From contig NZ_CP107964.1 in NCBI RefSeq assembly GCF_041434935.1, positions 8,849,001-8,913,000 of the forward strand: DNA of 64,000 bases, read 5' to 3'. Both the position numbers and the translations under genes were made by a program. Below are positions 7,965 through 16,656 of the stretch, in pieces (position 1 is the first letter of the stretch; the number at the start of each line of letters is the position of its first letter). Source of the stretch: Kitasatospora sp. NBC_00374 (lineage in GTDB: Bacteria; Actinomycetota; Actinomycetes; Streptomycetales; Streptomycetaceae). Under the pieces are notes generated by a model. It ran no database searches and was not told the DNA's origin. It saw nothing but the letters and a program-made list of their open reading frames with translations.

Positions 7965-9200
7965 TCACCCCCGGCCGGCGCAGGTCCCGGCGTCGACGAG
8001 GTCCTGCCACGCCTTTCCGCTGGCCGCCGGGTCGGAGGAGCCGTAGAAGTTCACCGACATGGCGAACTGGCGCTGCCCGTCCGCCGCGCCGAACATGCCG
8101 GTGTGGTAGCCGGGGATGCCGCCGGTGAGGCCCCAGTACAGCCCGCACGGCGTGTCGTACCGCTGGAGGCCGAGACCGTAGTCCTTGCCGTCGCCCAGGC
8201 CGGTGGTCCGCTGCATCTCGGCGAGTTCGGCGGGGCGGAGCAGCTTGCCGCCGAGCAGGGCGGCGATGAACCGGTTGAGGTCGGCGGTGGTGGAGATGCC
8301 ACCCCCGGCCGGGCCGGCCCAGGAGGGGTTCTCCAGGGTGACGTCGGCCGGCCCGGCGGGCAGCTGGAGGTAGCCGTGGGCGTGCGGGCCTGGGATGAAC
8401 GGCGAGCTGACGGGCATGGAGGTGTGGGTCAGGCCGAGCGGGCGGACGATCCTGCGGTCCACCTCCTCATTCCAGGTGTGTCCGGTCACCTTCGCGATGA
8501 TCATCCCGGCCAGGACGTAGTTGGTGTTGGAGTAGTTCCAAGCGGTGCCGGGAGCGGCGAGCGGAGGGAACCTGTTGGCGATGTCGACCAGGTCCTGGGC
8601 CCGGTAGTCCTTCCACCGGCCGCGCTCCGCCCAGTCCGGCTTGGTGAAGTCGAACGCCGGGTCATCGGTGTGGTTGGGCAGACCGCTGGTGTGGTTGAGC
8701 AGCTGGCGCACCGTGACGGCGGCGCCGTTCGGCACCTCGCCGGGCAGGAAGCGCTCGATCGGATCGTCCAGGCCCAGCCGGTGCTCACCGACGAGCTGGA
8801 GGACCACCGTGGACACGAAGGCCTTGGTGACGCTGCCGATGCGGAAGCGGCCGTTCTCGTCGACCGGCGCGCCGGTCGCGACGTCGGAGGTGCCGGCCGC
8901 GCCCTTCCAGGTCGGGCGGGAGCCCTCCCGGACGGCGCCCAGCGCGGCCGAGGCGCCGCCCTGCTTCACCATCGCGGCCACCGCGGCGTCCAAGGAACCC
9001 CGGTCCACCCGGGGGGCGCTGCTCCCGGCCGTCGGGCTCGGGCCGACGTCGACCGGGGTGCCCTGCGCGGTCGCTGCCGGTGCCGCGGTGGCCAGCAGGC
9101 CCGCGCCCGCGAGCGCCGTCACGGCCATCCGGAGTCGCCGACGGCGCTGGCACGTTCCCGGCGTGCCGCGGTCCGACTGCATGCCGCTGTTCCCCGTCAT
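7965..9200 (-). CDS. Secreted serine hydrolase (beta-lactamase class C / DD-carboxypeptidase family)
   Basis: 411 residues from the ATG at 9200, preceded by a GAAGGG stretch; the frame continues upstream to 9245 without better support. A signal peptide is plain: basic QRRRRLRMAV, hydrophobic ALAGAGLLATAAPAATA, cleavage near residue 45. The SxxK motif is SVTK (Ser123, Lys126), the YxN motif is YSN in AWNYSNTNYVLAGMI, and a C-terminal HTGMFG fills the third (KTG-like) position. Flanking motifs LLNHTSGL and GLYWGLTGGIPGY are typical of the family. Members act on D-Ala-D-Ala peptides, esters or beta-lactams; the substrate here cannot be told from sequence. Monocistronic, convergent with nothing close. 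Confidence 0.88.
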   Translation of the reverse strand: MTGNSGMQSDRGTPGTCQRRRRLRMAVTALAGAGLLATAAPAATAQGTPVDVGPSPTAGSSAPRVDRGSLDAAVAAMVKQGGASAALGAVREGSRPTWKGAAGTSDVATGAPVDENGRFRIGSVTKAFVSTVVLQLVGEHRLGLDDPIERFLPGEVPNGAAVTVRQLLNHTSGLPNHTDDPAFDFTKPDWAERGRWKDYRAQDLVDIANRFPPLAAPGTAWNYSNTNYVLAGMIIAKVTGHTWNEEVDRRIVRPLGLTHTSMPVSSPFIPGPHAHGYLQLPAGPADVTLENPSWAGPAGGGISTTADLNRFIAALLGGKLLRPAELAEMQRTTGLGDGKDYGLGLQRYDTPCGLYWGLTGGIPGYHTGMFGAADGQRQFAMSVNFYGSSDPAASGKAWQDLVDAGTCAGRG

Positions 9201-9426
9201 GTGCCCCGCCCTTCCGAACGGGCGGTGCCTTCGGCGTCCGCCCAACTACGTGACACTCTGTCAGTTCGCTCCGGAAGTGGTCCTCCGCCCCAGGTACCGT
9301 CCGCACCCGATCCCTGCCGTGGCGTCTCCCCCTGGATGGGTAGGCCTCAGGTCGGGGACGGCCCGCCAGCCATCCGGATTCTGCCGGACGTACGGGGCAG
9401 GCAAGATCCGGAAGAGACGTCCTGCC

Positions 9427-10344
9427 CTACGGCGTGGGTGCCTTCGGCAGGGCGTCGTGCAGCCGGGCGAGGAGCGCCCGGGCCGCCGGGCTTGCGGGCC
9501 CGGCGGCCGGCCAGGCGAGGACGATGCGGGCACGGATCCGGGGCTGGACGATCGGCAGGGTGTGCAGGGGGGCGGCCATGCCCGGCGTCTCCTCGTCGAT
9601 GGGCATGACGGCGACACCCAGGCCCCGGACGGCGAGCTGGGCGAGCACGTGGGGGGCCGCCGCCTCGAAGGCGACCCGGGGCCCGAACCCGGCCTGCGCG
9701 CAGGCGCGTTCGAGCGCTGCCCGGACTCCGGTGCCCTGCGGCAGGCAGATCAGCGGGCGGTCCCGCAGATCCGTCAGGGGGACATCGGTGCGGTCGGCGT
9801 CGGCGAGGAGCGGATCGCCGACTGCGACGGCGACGCCGAGCGGAGCGTCGATGACCGTCCGGTAGGACAGGCCGGGCGGAGGTTCTTCGCCAGGGGGTCC
9901 GAGGAGAGCGATGTCGATCTCACCCGCCAGGAGCGCGGCCTGCATCCGATCCGAGGCGTCCTCGGTCAGTGCGATCTCCAGGCCGGGGTGGGCGTCGTGG
10001 AAGTCCGCGAGGAATGAGGCGACGTCGAAGGCGTGCCCGGTGGCGCCGGGAACCAGTCCGAGTGTGACCCGGCCGCGCAGCAGTCCGGCGTGCTCGTCCA
10101 CCGCGTGCCGCACCGCGTCCGCAGCCGCCAACGCCGCTCGCGCATAGGGCAGGACGGCCCGGCCCACCTCGGTCGGCGTCACCGACCGGCTGGACCGGTC
10201 GAGCAGGGTCTGCCCCAACTCCTTCTCGAGCTGGCGGATCTGGGCGCTGAGCCCCGGCTGGGTCAGGTGCAGTCGGGCAGCGGCGCGGGTGAAGCCGCCC
10301 TCCTCGACGACGGTGACGAAGTAGCGCAGCTGGCGAAGCTCCAT
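9427..10344 (-). CDS. LysR-family transcriptional regulator
   Basis: 305 residues, start ATG at 10344. The N-terminal winged helix-turn-helix is classic (MELRQLRYFVTVVEEGGFTRAAARLHLTQPGLSAQIRQLEKELG), followed by the linker helix and a substrate-binding effector domain to about residue 300. Family length is normal. It is divergent from the DinB-like gene with 72 bp between the two starts. LysR proteins usually regulate the divergent neighbour in response to a small molecule, so the DinB-like gene and the split DUF1772 gene are the likely targets. The effector is unknown. Confidence 0.92.
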   Translation of the reverse strand: MELRQLRYFVTVVEEGGFTRAAARLHLTQPGLSAQIRQLEKELGQTLLDRSSRSVTPTEVGRAVLPYARAALAAADAVRHAVDEHAGLLRGRVTLGLVPGATGHAFDVASFLADFHDAHPGLEIALTEDASDRMQAALLAGEIDIALLGPPGEEPPPGLSYRTVIDAPLGVAVAVGDPLLADADRTDVPLTDLRDRPLICLPQGTGVRAALERACAQAGFGPRVAFEAAAPHVLAQLAVRGLGVAVMPIDEETPGMAAPLHTLPIVQPRIRARIVLAWPAAGPASPAARALLARLHDALPKAPTP

Positions 10345-10416
10345 AACTCCTGATTCTAGATCGCAGCACATCCATCTATTGGACATGCGGTTCGGCCGGA
10401 CCGCAGAGTTGATCAC

Positions 10417-11067
10417 ATGGAGAATGCGATATCTCGAAGGCGCAGGAACGCCGAGGTCAGGGCCATGATCGCGGCGGAACGCCAGGATCTGGCCGATCTG
10501 CTCGACCGCCTGAGGCCCGCCCAGTGGGACGAGCCGAGCCTCTGCGCGGGATGGCGGGTCCGTGAGGTCGCAGCCCACATGTCGATGGGGTTCCGGCTCT
10601 CCCTGCCAGCGACGATGGGCGAGTTGGCCAGGGCCCGGGGAAGCCTGCACCGCATGACCGACCGTGTCGCACGCCGGGACGCGGCTGCCCATTCCGCGGT
10701 CGAACTCGCGGCGTTCCTGCGGGAGAACGCTCACCACCCCTGGACTCCGCCGGTCGGTGGACTCCAAGCCGCGCTCGGCCACGACGTGGTGCACGGCCTG
10801 GACATCACGATCGCCCTCGGCCTGGACCGGCGTGTCCCCGAGGACCGGCTGCGGGTGCTGCTCGAAGGGATCCGACCCAGCGGTCTGAGGTTCTTCGGCG
10901 CCGACGTCGGCGGAGTGCGGCTGTGTGCCGAGGATCTGGACTGGTCGTACGGATCAGGTTCCCCCGTGTACGGCGCCGCCCAGGACCTCCTCCTGCTCGC
11001 CTTCGGCCGCAGGCTTCCGCCCGGCCGGCTCCGGGGCGAGGCGAGAAGCCGCTTCACCGCCGTCTGA
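10417..11067 (+). CDS. Maleylpyruvate isomerase/DinB-fold family protein
   Basis: 216 residues. It matches the actinobacterial mycothiol-dependent maleylpyruvate isomerase N-terminal (DinB-like four-helix) family: AAERQDLADLLDRLRPAQWDEPSLCAGWRVREVAAHMSM near the start and ALGHDVVHGLDITIALG later. His residues in AAHM and in HDVVHG are at the usual metal-site positions. Such proteins are metal- and thiol-dependent transferases or isomerases; most paralogues have no known substrate. No ribosome-binding site is obvious before the ATG at 10417, and an internal ATG at 10465 is possible. It precedes the DUF1772 gene by 38 bp and probably forms an operon with it, under the divergent LysR gene. Confidence 0.8.
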   Translation: MENAISRRRRNAEVRAMIAAERQDLADLLDRLRPAQWDEPSLCAGWRVREVAAHMSMGFRLSLPATMGELARARGSLHRMTDRVARRDAAAHSAVELAAFLRENAHHPWTPPVGGLQAALGHDVVHGLDITIALGLDRRVPEDRLRVLLEGIRPSGLRFFGADVGGVRLCAEDLDWSYGSGSPVYGAAQDLLLLAFGRRLPPGRLRGEARSRFTAV

Positions 11068-11105
11068 ACGCAGACACCGCTCGCGCCCCCAGGGGAGAGG
11101 CATTC

Positions 11106-11237
11106 ATGCGCACCCGACTCCTCCAGGGACTGTCCCTGTTCTCCACCGGCCTGCTTGCCGGCGCCTTCGGCTACGGCGCCGCGAACCTCGTCCCGACCTT
11201 CAACGCCGTGCCACTCGAGATGAGACTCGACTTCCAT
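11106..11237 (+). pseudogene. DUF1772 membrane protein, 5' part (split by IS605)
   Basis: Encodes MRTRLLQGLSLFSTGLLAGA and onward to ...VPLEMRLDFH, the N-terminal membrane helix and start of a DUF1772 (anthrone-oxygenase-like) protein, with a GGGGAGAGG ribosome-binding site. At 11238 an IS200/IS605 element interrupts the His codon boundary exactly. Joining 11237 to 13056 restores the frame (..LDFH-AELMKMNG..) and gives a ~164-residue protein of normal family length with four membrane segments. Without excision only a short peptide would be made. Confidence 0.85.
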
Positions 11238-11340
11238 CCTTGATCTTCGCAGGGAATCCCGGCCTTCAGGCCGGGCGGGAATGCGATCCCTGGCACGGAG
11301 GCGCGGAGCGCCGGAGGTCTCTGCGCCTCCGTGGTGACGG

Positions 11341-11769
11341 TCAAACGGGGCGCTTCTGGTTCTCGATGTAGTCCTTGACGATGCTGAGCGGTGCGCCGCC
11401 GCAGGACCCCGCGAAGTACGAGGGTGCCCAGAAGACGGACCCCATGCCGATCCGGTTGATGCGCCCGGTGTACTCGGCCCGCAGGTAGCGGGAGCTGACG
11501 CCCTTGAGGCTGTTGACCAGCTTGGAGACGGAGACCTTCGGCGGGTAGTGCACCAGGAGGTGGACGTGGTCGCCCTCGCCGTTGAACTCCCGCAGCTCCG
11601 CGCCGAAGCCGTCGCACACGTCGCGCATGATCATCTCGCAGCGCGTCAGCATCTCGTCGTTGAAGATCTCACGCCGGTACTTGGTGACAAACACCAAGTG
11701 TGCGTGCAGGTTGGAGACGACATGGTTTCCCCGCCGTATATCGGGGTCTGGTTCCCAACGTGGTGACAT
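11341..11769 (-). CDS. tnpA: IS200/IS605 transposase TnpA (Y1 HUH)
   Basis: 142 residues, the normal length. The HUH motif is HVH at residues 68-70 in NGEGDHVHLLVHYPPK, and the catalytic tyrosine is Tyr134 in IVKDYIENQ. Conserved LHAHLVFVTKYRREIF and SVFWAPSYFAGSCGG are present, so it looks intact. The enzyme cuts and rejoins single-stranded DNA at the element ends (peel-and-paste). Its start overlaps the leader of the divergent tnpB. Confidence 0.95.
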   Translation of the reverse strand: MSPRWEPDPDIRRGNHVVSNLHAHLVFVTKYRREIFNDEMLTRCEMIMRDVCDGFGAELREFNGEGDHVHLLVHYPPKVSVSKLVNSLKGVSSRYLRAEYTGRINRIGMGSVFWAPSYFAGSCGGAPLSIVKDYIENQKRPV

Positions 11770-11819
11770 GGGCCAAGCGTAGTATGATCAATCGTCAGCA
11801 CCGGGAGGGGGTGGACCGG

Positions 11820-13019
11820 ATGATCCGTGCATACAAGTTCCTCATGCGGCCCACCGTGGGTCAGACACAGGCACTCGCCGAGATGCTGCGGGATCACTGT
11901 TCGCTCTACAACGGGGCGTTGCAGGAACGCCGCGACGCCTACCGGCACCCGTCGAAGACGAGCGTCAAGTACGGGATGCAGTCGGCGCAGCTCAAGGACA
12001 TCCGGGCATTCGACCCGGAGCGTCAGGGCCGGTGGTCGTTCTCCTCCCAGCAGGCGACTCTCCGCCGTCTCGACAAGGCGTTCGCGGCGTTCTTCCGCCG
12101 GGTCAAGTCCGGTGAGACGCCCGGCTACCCCCGGTTCCGGGGTGTGAACTGGTTCGACACGGTCGAGTTCCCGAAAGACGGGGACGGCTGCCGGTGGGAC
12201 TCCACCCCGCACGACCCCGTCACTCGCGTCCGGTTCCAAGGCGTCGGACACGTCAAGGTCAATCAGCACCGGGCCGTGGTCGGCAAGGTCAGAACCGTCA
12301 GTGTCAAGCGCGAGGGCCGCAAGTGGTTCGTCGTGCTGACCGCCGAGCAGGACCAGCCCGAGCAGCTGCCCGCGACGGGCAGCGTGGTCGGCATCGACCT
12401 GGGCATAGCCAACTTCCTTGCCGACTCCAACGGCGAGTTCGTGCCCAACCCGCGCCACGCCCGCACCGTCGCCGCGAAGATCGAAGCCGCACAGCGGGCC
12501 CTTGCCCGGTGCAAGCGGCGCAGCAACCGCCGCCGCAAGGCCGTGGCCAAGGTCGCCGACCTCCACCGCAAGGTCCGCCGCCAACGCCTCGACCACGCCC
12601 ACAAGACCGCCCTTGGACTGGTCCGCGCGCACGACTTCATCGCGCACGAAGACCTCAAGATCCGCAACATGAGCAAGGCCCCCAAGCCGAAGCCCGACCC
12701 CGATCAGCCGGGCGTTTTCCTGCCCAACGGGTCCGCCTCAAAGGCCGGACTCAACCGCAGCATTGCCGACGCCGGATGGGGGGTGTTCCTCGCGGTCCTG
12801 CACGCCAAGGCTGAAAGTGCCGGACGGGAATTGATCGCCGTGGACCCCCGCAACACCTCCCGGACCTGCCCCGAATGCGGGCACGTCGCCAAGGAGAACC
12901 GGCCCGCACAGGAGAAGTTCCACTGTCAGCGGTGCGGCCACCACGCGCACGCTGACACCGTGGGAGCACTCAATGTTCTACGGGCCGGGCTGGTCCGTCG
13001 CGAAGCCGTACCGGCATAG
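11820..13019 (+). CDS. tnpB: RNA-guided endonuclease TnpB (IS605 accessory)
   Basis: 399 residues from the ATG at 11820, which has GGGAGGGGG eight bases upstream; the open frame begins earlier but without support. The helix-turn-helix-like N-terminus (MIRAYKFLMRPTVGQTQALA) is followed by the RuvC-like core: Asp193 in GIDLGIANF, Glu277 in HEDLKI and Asp379 in HADTVGALN. A zinc finger CPECGH...CQRCGH sits between the last two. All catalytic residues are present, so it is predicted active. TnpB proteins use an RNA from the element's right end to cut DNA beside a TAM and favour element retention. The guide would begin just outside 13055, in DUF1772 sequence. Confidence 0.93.
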   Translation: MIRAYKFLMRPTVGQTQALAEMLRDHCSLYNGALQERRDAYRHPSKTSVKYGMQSAQLKDIRAFDPERQGRWSFSSQQATLRRLDKAFAAFFRRVKSGETPGYPRFRGVNWFDTVEFPKDGDGCRWDSTPHDPVTRVRFQGVGHVKVNQHRAVVGKVRTVSVKREGRKWFVVLTAEQDQPEQLPATGSVVGIDLGIANFLADSNGEFVPNPRHARTVAAKIEAAQRALARCKRRSNRRRKAVAKVADLHRKVRRQRLDHAHKTALGLVRAHDFIAHEDLKIRNMSKAPKPKPDPDQPGVFLPNGSASKAGLNRSIADAGWGVFLAVLHAKAESAGRELIAVDPRNTSRTCPECGHVAKENRPAQEKFHCQRCGHHAHADTVGALNVLRAGLVRREAVPA

Positions 13020-13055
13020 CGAGAAGCCCCCGGCCTCAGCCGGGGGAGGAGTCAC

Positions 13056-13418
13056 GCCGAGCTGATGAAGATGAACGGGATCACGGTGCAGGGTGCCATG
13101 GCGGTCTCCGCCCTCAGCTCCCTCGCCCTGGCCGCCCTCACGCGCGGCAGGCCGCGAATCCTCGCGACTGCGGCCGGGTTCCTGACCGTCGCGTCCTTCC
13201 TGATCACCCGGTTCGGGAACGTCCCGATCAACGGCCTCATCAAGCAGTGGGCCGCCACCGCAGCACCGGCCGACCATGCGGGCATCCTGCGCCGCTGGGA
13301 GCTGTTCAACGACGCCCGTACCCTCGCCGCCGCGGTGGCGTTCGCCCTCCTCACCGTCCTCGCCCTGCGGGAGACGACTCCATCCCCGACGGCAGACAAG
13401 CCGCAGGAACCGGCCTGA
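13056..13418 (+). pseudogene. DUF1772 membrane protein, 3' part (split by IS605)
   Basis: Continues in frame from 11237. It encodes AELMKMNGITVQGAMAVSAL, three further hydrophobic segments and the conserved FGNVPIN..IKQWA region of DUF1772 proteins, ending at a normal stop. An ATG at 13065 could allow internal initiation, but no ribosome-binding site precedes it. The stretch 13419-13696 downstream holds no gene. Confidence 0.85.
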
Positions 13419-13696
13419 TCTCGCGGCCGGCGCGGCGCTGTCCGTAGGGCGGAGCCGGGGCTCGCTCGGTGCCGGGAACCGGACAGCTGATCGGGCTCCA
13501 CGCACCGCACAACGAACGTCCTGCGGCAAGCATCCTCACGCTGGCCGCCGTGCTCCGCGTGGAGTCCCTCGCGGCGAGCAGCCGCTCCTCTTACAGGGCG
13601 ATGACGGGGCAGGGGAGATGGTCGCCGTCCGACGTGCCAGAAGGTCTGATGACGTCTTCCTGTGGTCCGTCTCCCGGTTGCCTGGACGAGGCTGAC

Positions 13697-14614
13697 CTAC
13701 CCGACCAGGCGGCGGCGCCAGTCCAGGGGGGTGATGGTGATGGCCTGGCCGGGGTCGTGGTCCCAGTCGGTACGCAGGCCGGCTGCTTCGAGGGCGGCCA
13801 CGACCTCGTGGCCGATGGCTGTGGTGGTTGCGGGCGAGCCGTCGAAGCCGCCGTAGAGGAGCGTCAGGCCGTGGCCGGCCGCGGCGGAGTCCGTGCACTG
13901 GGTGTGGAAGTAGACGAAGCCGCGGGTGTCGGGGCCGCCTTCGCCGCCGATCTCGGACTGGCCGCAGCTGCGGCAGCAGGCGAAGTGCTCGCGGGCGGTG
14001 ATACCGGCCTCCTGCAGGGCGGTGAACGCGCGGGTGAGCCGCTCAGGGTCCGTCTCGCCCTGCCAGTCGGCCTGCTCCGCCAGGCGCTCCAGCCACATCC
14101 GGTCGGCCAGCACCCGCGCCTGCTCACGCGACACGGGCCGGCGCTCCGCGGTGACCAGGTAGTCCTCGGCGAGCTCCGCCAGAGCGGCGCGGGTGACGTA
14201 GCCGCCGGCCAGCGTCTCGCGGAGGCGCTGCTCCAACACCGCGCGGTCGTCGTCGTCCAGGTCGAGCGGCGGTACCTCGGGGGTGGGGCCCAGGTCCAGC
14301 AGCGACCAGGCCAGAGTGGTGTCCCAGCCGGGCGTCCGGGCGGCCCAGCCGGTCATTGCCGCGGTCACCGTCTCGGGACTGTCGACCATCACCTGGAAGT
14401 GCTGACCGGCGGGGCCGGCGCGGTGCTGCAGCGTGTAGTCCCCGCCGGCCTCGTGCCAGACCTGCGTGAAGACGTCGGGCAGATCGGGTATCCGCTGGAC
14501 GACCAGGAAGCGGTCCCCGTCACCGCCGATCCGTTGGACCAGCCCGGCCAGTTCCTCGGCGGACACACCGACGTGCCGCTCCCCGTTCTCGGTCTCCACC
14601 ACGATCTTCAGCAT
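13697..14614 (-). CDS. DUF6891-like hypothetical protein
   Basis: 305 residues from the ATG at 14614 (MLKIVVETENGERHVGV); an ATG at 14632 is an alternative. The C-terminal half has the actinobacterial signature I associate with DUF6891: FTALQEAGITAREHFACCRSCGQSEIGGE, then RGFVYFHTQCTDSAAAGHGLTLLYGGFDG and a final DPGQAITITPLDWRRRL. The CCRSCG cysteines could bind metal. The N-terminal ~120 residues (LAGLVQRIGGDGDRFLVVQRIPDLPDVFTQVWHEAGGDYTLQHRAG) are a separate domain. No biochemical function is known. It is downstream of, and on the same strand as, the TetR gene. Confidence 0.75.
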   Translation of the reverse strand: MLKIVVETENGERHVGVSAEELAGLVQRIGGDGDRFLVVQRIPDLPDVFTQVWHEAGGDYTLQHRAGPAGQHFQVMVDSPETVTAAMTGWAARTPGWDTTLAWSLLDLGPTPEVPPLDLDDDDRAVLEQRLRETLAGGYVTRAALAELAEDYLVTAERRPVSREQARVLADRMWLERLAEQADWQGETDPERLTRAFTALQEAGITAREHFACCRSCGQSEIGGEGGPDTRGFVYFHTQCTDSAAAGHGLTLLYGGFDGSPATTTAIGHEVVAALEAAGLRTDWDHDPGQAITITPLDWRRRLVG

Positions 14615-14738
14615 CCGCAGACTCTGACACATCCCCCCGACAGCAGACCTCCCGGGACCGCGACCGCCCAGCGGCCCGCCCCGCCCCGCTTCGGCGTCCG
14701 GTCCGGTAAACAACGGCTCCGTCCGCGCCCACGGCGCG

Positions 14739-15341
14739 TCAGTCGACGGCAGAACCCGCACGTGCGCTGCCGAGCAGTCTGTCGACGAGGAGCTCGGGGT
14801 AGCCGGTGGCCGGAGGGTCGATGCCGAAGATCGCCCGCAGGTAGAACGGTGCGATGAGCTGGTCGAGGATCTGCTCCAGGGGTGGTGGGTTCTCGCCCCG
14901 GGCCGTGGCCCGCCGGCGGATCTGCTCGATGGAGTGCATCCGGCGCCGGAAGTGCTGCGCACGCTCGTCCTGGGCCTGGGCGCTGTTCGGCATGGACAGG
15001 ATGACGGCGCGCACGAGGGCGCGCCCTTCGGGTGTGCGGATGCTCGCGACGCTGGCTTCGGCCCAGGCGAGGAGGTCGCCGCGCAGGGTGCCGGTGTCGT
15101 TCAGCGGCGAGTCGCGTTCGAGGCGGGTGGTGACCATGTCGGCCAGAAGTGTGTCGAGGCTGCCCCAGCGCCGGTAGACGCTGGTGTGGTTGACGCCGGC
15201 GCGTTGCGCGATCGCGGGGATGTTGAGGTCTTCGCCCTCCGGGTCGCAGAGCAGGTCGATGACCGCCTGGTGGACGGCCGCGCGGACCTGTTCGGGGCTC
15301 TTGCGGATGCGTGTGGTCGGTTGTTTCGGAGTCACCCCCAC
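14739..15341 (-). CDS. TetR/AcrR-family regulator
   Basis: 200 residues. The N-terminal helix-turn-helix is complete (VHQAVIDLL..LNIPAIAQRAGVNHTSVYRRWGSLDTLLADMV), followed by an all-helical ligand domain of normal length. The start at 15341 abuts the first of two operator-like inverted repeats (15346-15365 and 15396-15415), which lie between this gene and the divergent alpha/beta hydrolase. The arrangement predicts repression of both genes and induction by a small ligand, perhaps the hydrolase's substrate. The ligand is unknown. Confidence 0.92.
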   Translation of the reverse strand: MGVTPKQPTTRIRKSPEQVRAAVHQAVIDLLCDPEGEDLNIPAIAQRAGVNHTSVYRRWGSLDTLLADMVTTRLERDSPLNDTGTLRGDLLAWAEASVASIRTPEGRALVRAVILSMPNSAQAQDERAQHFRRRMHSIEQIRRRATARGENPPPLEQILDQLIAPFYLRAIFGIDPPATGYPELLVDRLLGSARAGSAVD

Positions 15342-15345
15342 ATCG

Positions 15346-15415
15346 TAAGCACAGATGTTTGCTTCGAGTATCCGGAGGGGCTACAGTTCTCGCCGTAAGC
15401 ACAGATCCGTGCTTA
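15346..15415. promoter_or_regulatory. Twin TetR operators between divergent genes
   Basis: Two related 20-bp sites: 15396-15415 is taagcac-agatcc-gtgctta, a 7+7 perfect inverted repeat with a 6-nt spacer. 15346-15365 is taagcac-agatgt-ttgcttc, the same left half and spacer start with a degenerate right half. Their centres are 50 bp apart, about five helical turns. One site lies just upstream of tetR and the other just upstream of the hydrolase ribosome-binding site, so a single repressor could control both. Confidence 0.8.
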
Positions 15416-15435
15416 AGGGTCCTGAGGAGTGTCCG

Positions 15436-16656
15436 ATGAAGCAGCTGCTGTTCCCGAACAACATCCAGTTCTGGTACGAGACCCTGCGCTCGATGAGTCA
15501 CATCGCCTACGGCGGCGCCGACTTCGGCGAGGTCGTCGCCACCGGTGAGCGCATCACCGAGGGTGACTACGCCAGCTGGTACACCGAGTGGCTGGCCACC
15601 GCCGACCGGGTGTCCGGCGAGGCCGAGAAGGCACTGGCGGCCGGTCACCGGGTGAGTGCCCGGGACGGGTTCCTGCGGGCGTCGAACTACTACCGGTCGG
15701 CCGAGTTCTTCCTGCACGGCCACCCCTGCGACCCGCGTCACGACCACGCCTACGACCGCAGCGTGGCCTGCTTCCGAGCGGCGGCCGCGCTGTTCACCCC
15801 GATCATCGAGCCGGTCGAGATCCCGTACGAGGCCACCACCCTGCCGGGCTACCTGTACCGCGTCGACGACTCCGGGACCCCGCGGCCGACGCTGATCATG
15901 CACAACGGCTTCGACGGCACCGCGGAGGAGCTGCACTTCTTCGGGGCGATGGCCGGCGTCGAGCGCGGCTACACCGTGCTGGTCTTCGACGGCCCCGGCA
16001 TGCCCGGGCCGCGCCACCACGAGGGCCTGGTGTTCCGCCCCGACTGGGAGAACGTCATCACCCCCGTCGTGGACTTCGCCGAGACCCTCCCGGACGTCGA
16101 CAACAACCGCATCGCACTCCTCGGTATCAGCATGGGCGGCGTCCTCGCCCCCAGGGCCGCCGCGTTCGAGCACCGCCTGGCCGCGCTGATCGCCGTCGAC
16201 GGCCTCTACGACCTCGGCCAGACCTCCGTCCGCAACATCCCCGGCACCCGCGAGGAGGCCGAGCGGCTCCTGCGCGCACAGTCCGCTCCCGAACTCGACG
16301 CCGCCCTCGAACAGATCATGGCCAAGGACCCGATCGCCCGCTGGGCGATCAACCACGGCATGTACGTCATGGGCGTCGACACCCCCCGGGCCTTCAACGC
16401 CTCCTACCTCGACTACACCCTCGCCGACGGCATCGCCGAACGGATCCAGTGCCCCACCCTGGTCTGCGACGCCGAAGAGGACATGTTCTTCAAGGGCCAG
16501 CCCGAACAGCTCTACGACCACCTCACCTGCCCCAAGACCCTGATGGTGTTCACCGCCGAGGAAGGCGCCGGCGCCCACTGCCATCCCGGCGCCATGCGCC
16601 TGACCCAGGCCCGCATCTACGACTGGCTCGACGACACCCTCAAGGCGACCGCCTGA
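15436..16656 (+). CDS. Alpha/beta hydrolase
   Basis: 406 residues, start ATG at 15436 after a GAGGAG. The C-terminal ~270 residues are an alpha/beta-hydrolase fold: oxyanion region PTLIMHNGFDGT, nucleophile elbow GISMGG with Ser232, an acid in LVCDAEEDMFFKG and the histidine in GAGAHCHPGAM. The ~130-residue helical N-terminus and the overall layout resemble the esterase/C-C hydrolase group that includes 2,6-dihydroxypseudooxynicotine hydrolase. It is probably cytosolic, with no signal peptide. Divergent tetR and the twin operators suggest inducible degradation or detoxification of a small molecule; the substrate cannot be assigned. Confidence 0.85.
   Translation: MKQLLFPNNIQFWYETLRSMSHIAYGGADFGEVVATGERITEGDYASWYTEWLATADRVSGEAEKALAAGHRVSARDGFLRASNYYRSAEFFLHGHPCDPRHDHAYDRSVACFRAAAALFTPIIEPVEIPYEATTLPGYLYRVDDSGTPRPTLIMHNGFDGTAEELHFFGAMAGVERGYTVLVFDGPGMPGPRHHEGLVFRPDWENVITPVVDFAETLPDVDNNRIALLGISMGGVLAPRAAAFEHRLAALIAVDGLYDLGQTSVRNIPGTREEAERLLRAQSAPELDAALEQIMAKDPIARWAINHGMYVMGVDTPRAFNASYLDYTLADGIAERIQCPTLVCDAEEDMFFKGQPEQLYDHLTCPKTLMVFTAEEGAGAHCHPGAMRLTQARIYDWLDDTLKATA

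Larger units (their letters stand above)
11238..13055. mobile_element. Complete IS200/IS605-family element (tnpA + tnpB)
   Basis: 1818 bp, carrying divergent tnpA (minus) and tnpB (plus). Near the left end a hairpin has arms 11258-11264 and 11269-11275; near the right end another has arms 13027-13034 and 13039-13046. These subterminal hairpins, not terminal inverted repeats, are the hallmark of Y1-transposase elements. There is no target duplication, again as expected. The boundaries are fixed by the interrupted DUF1772 frame. The left flank is cttccat, so the insertion target (and probable TnpB TAM) ends in TTCCAT or part of it. Confidence 0.9.
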
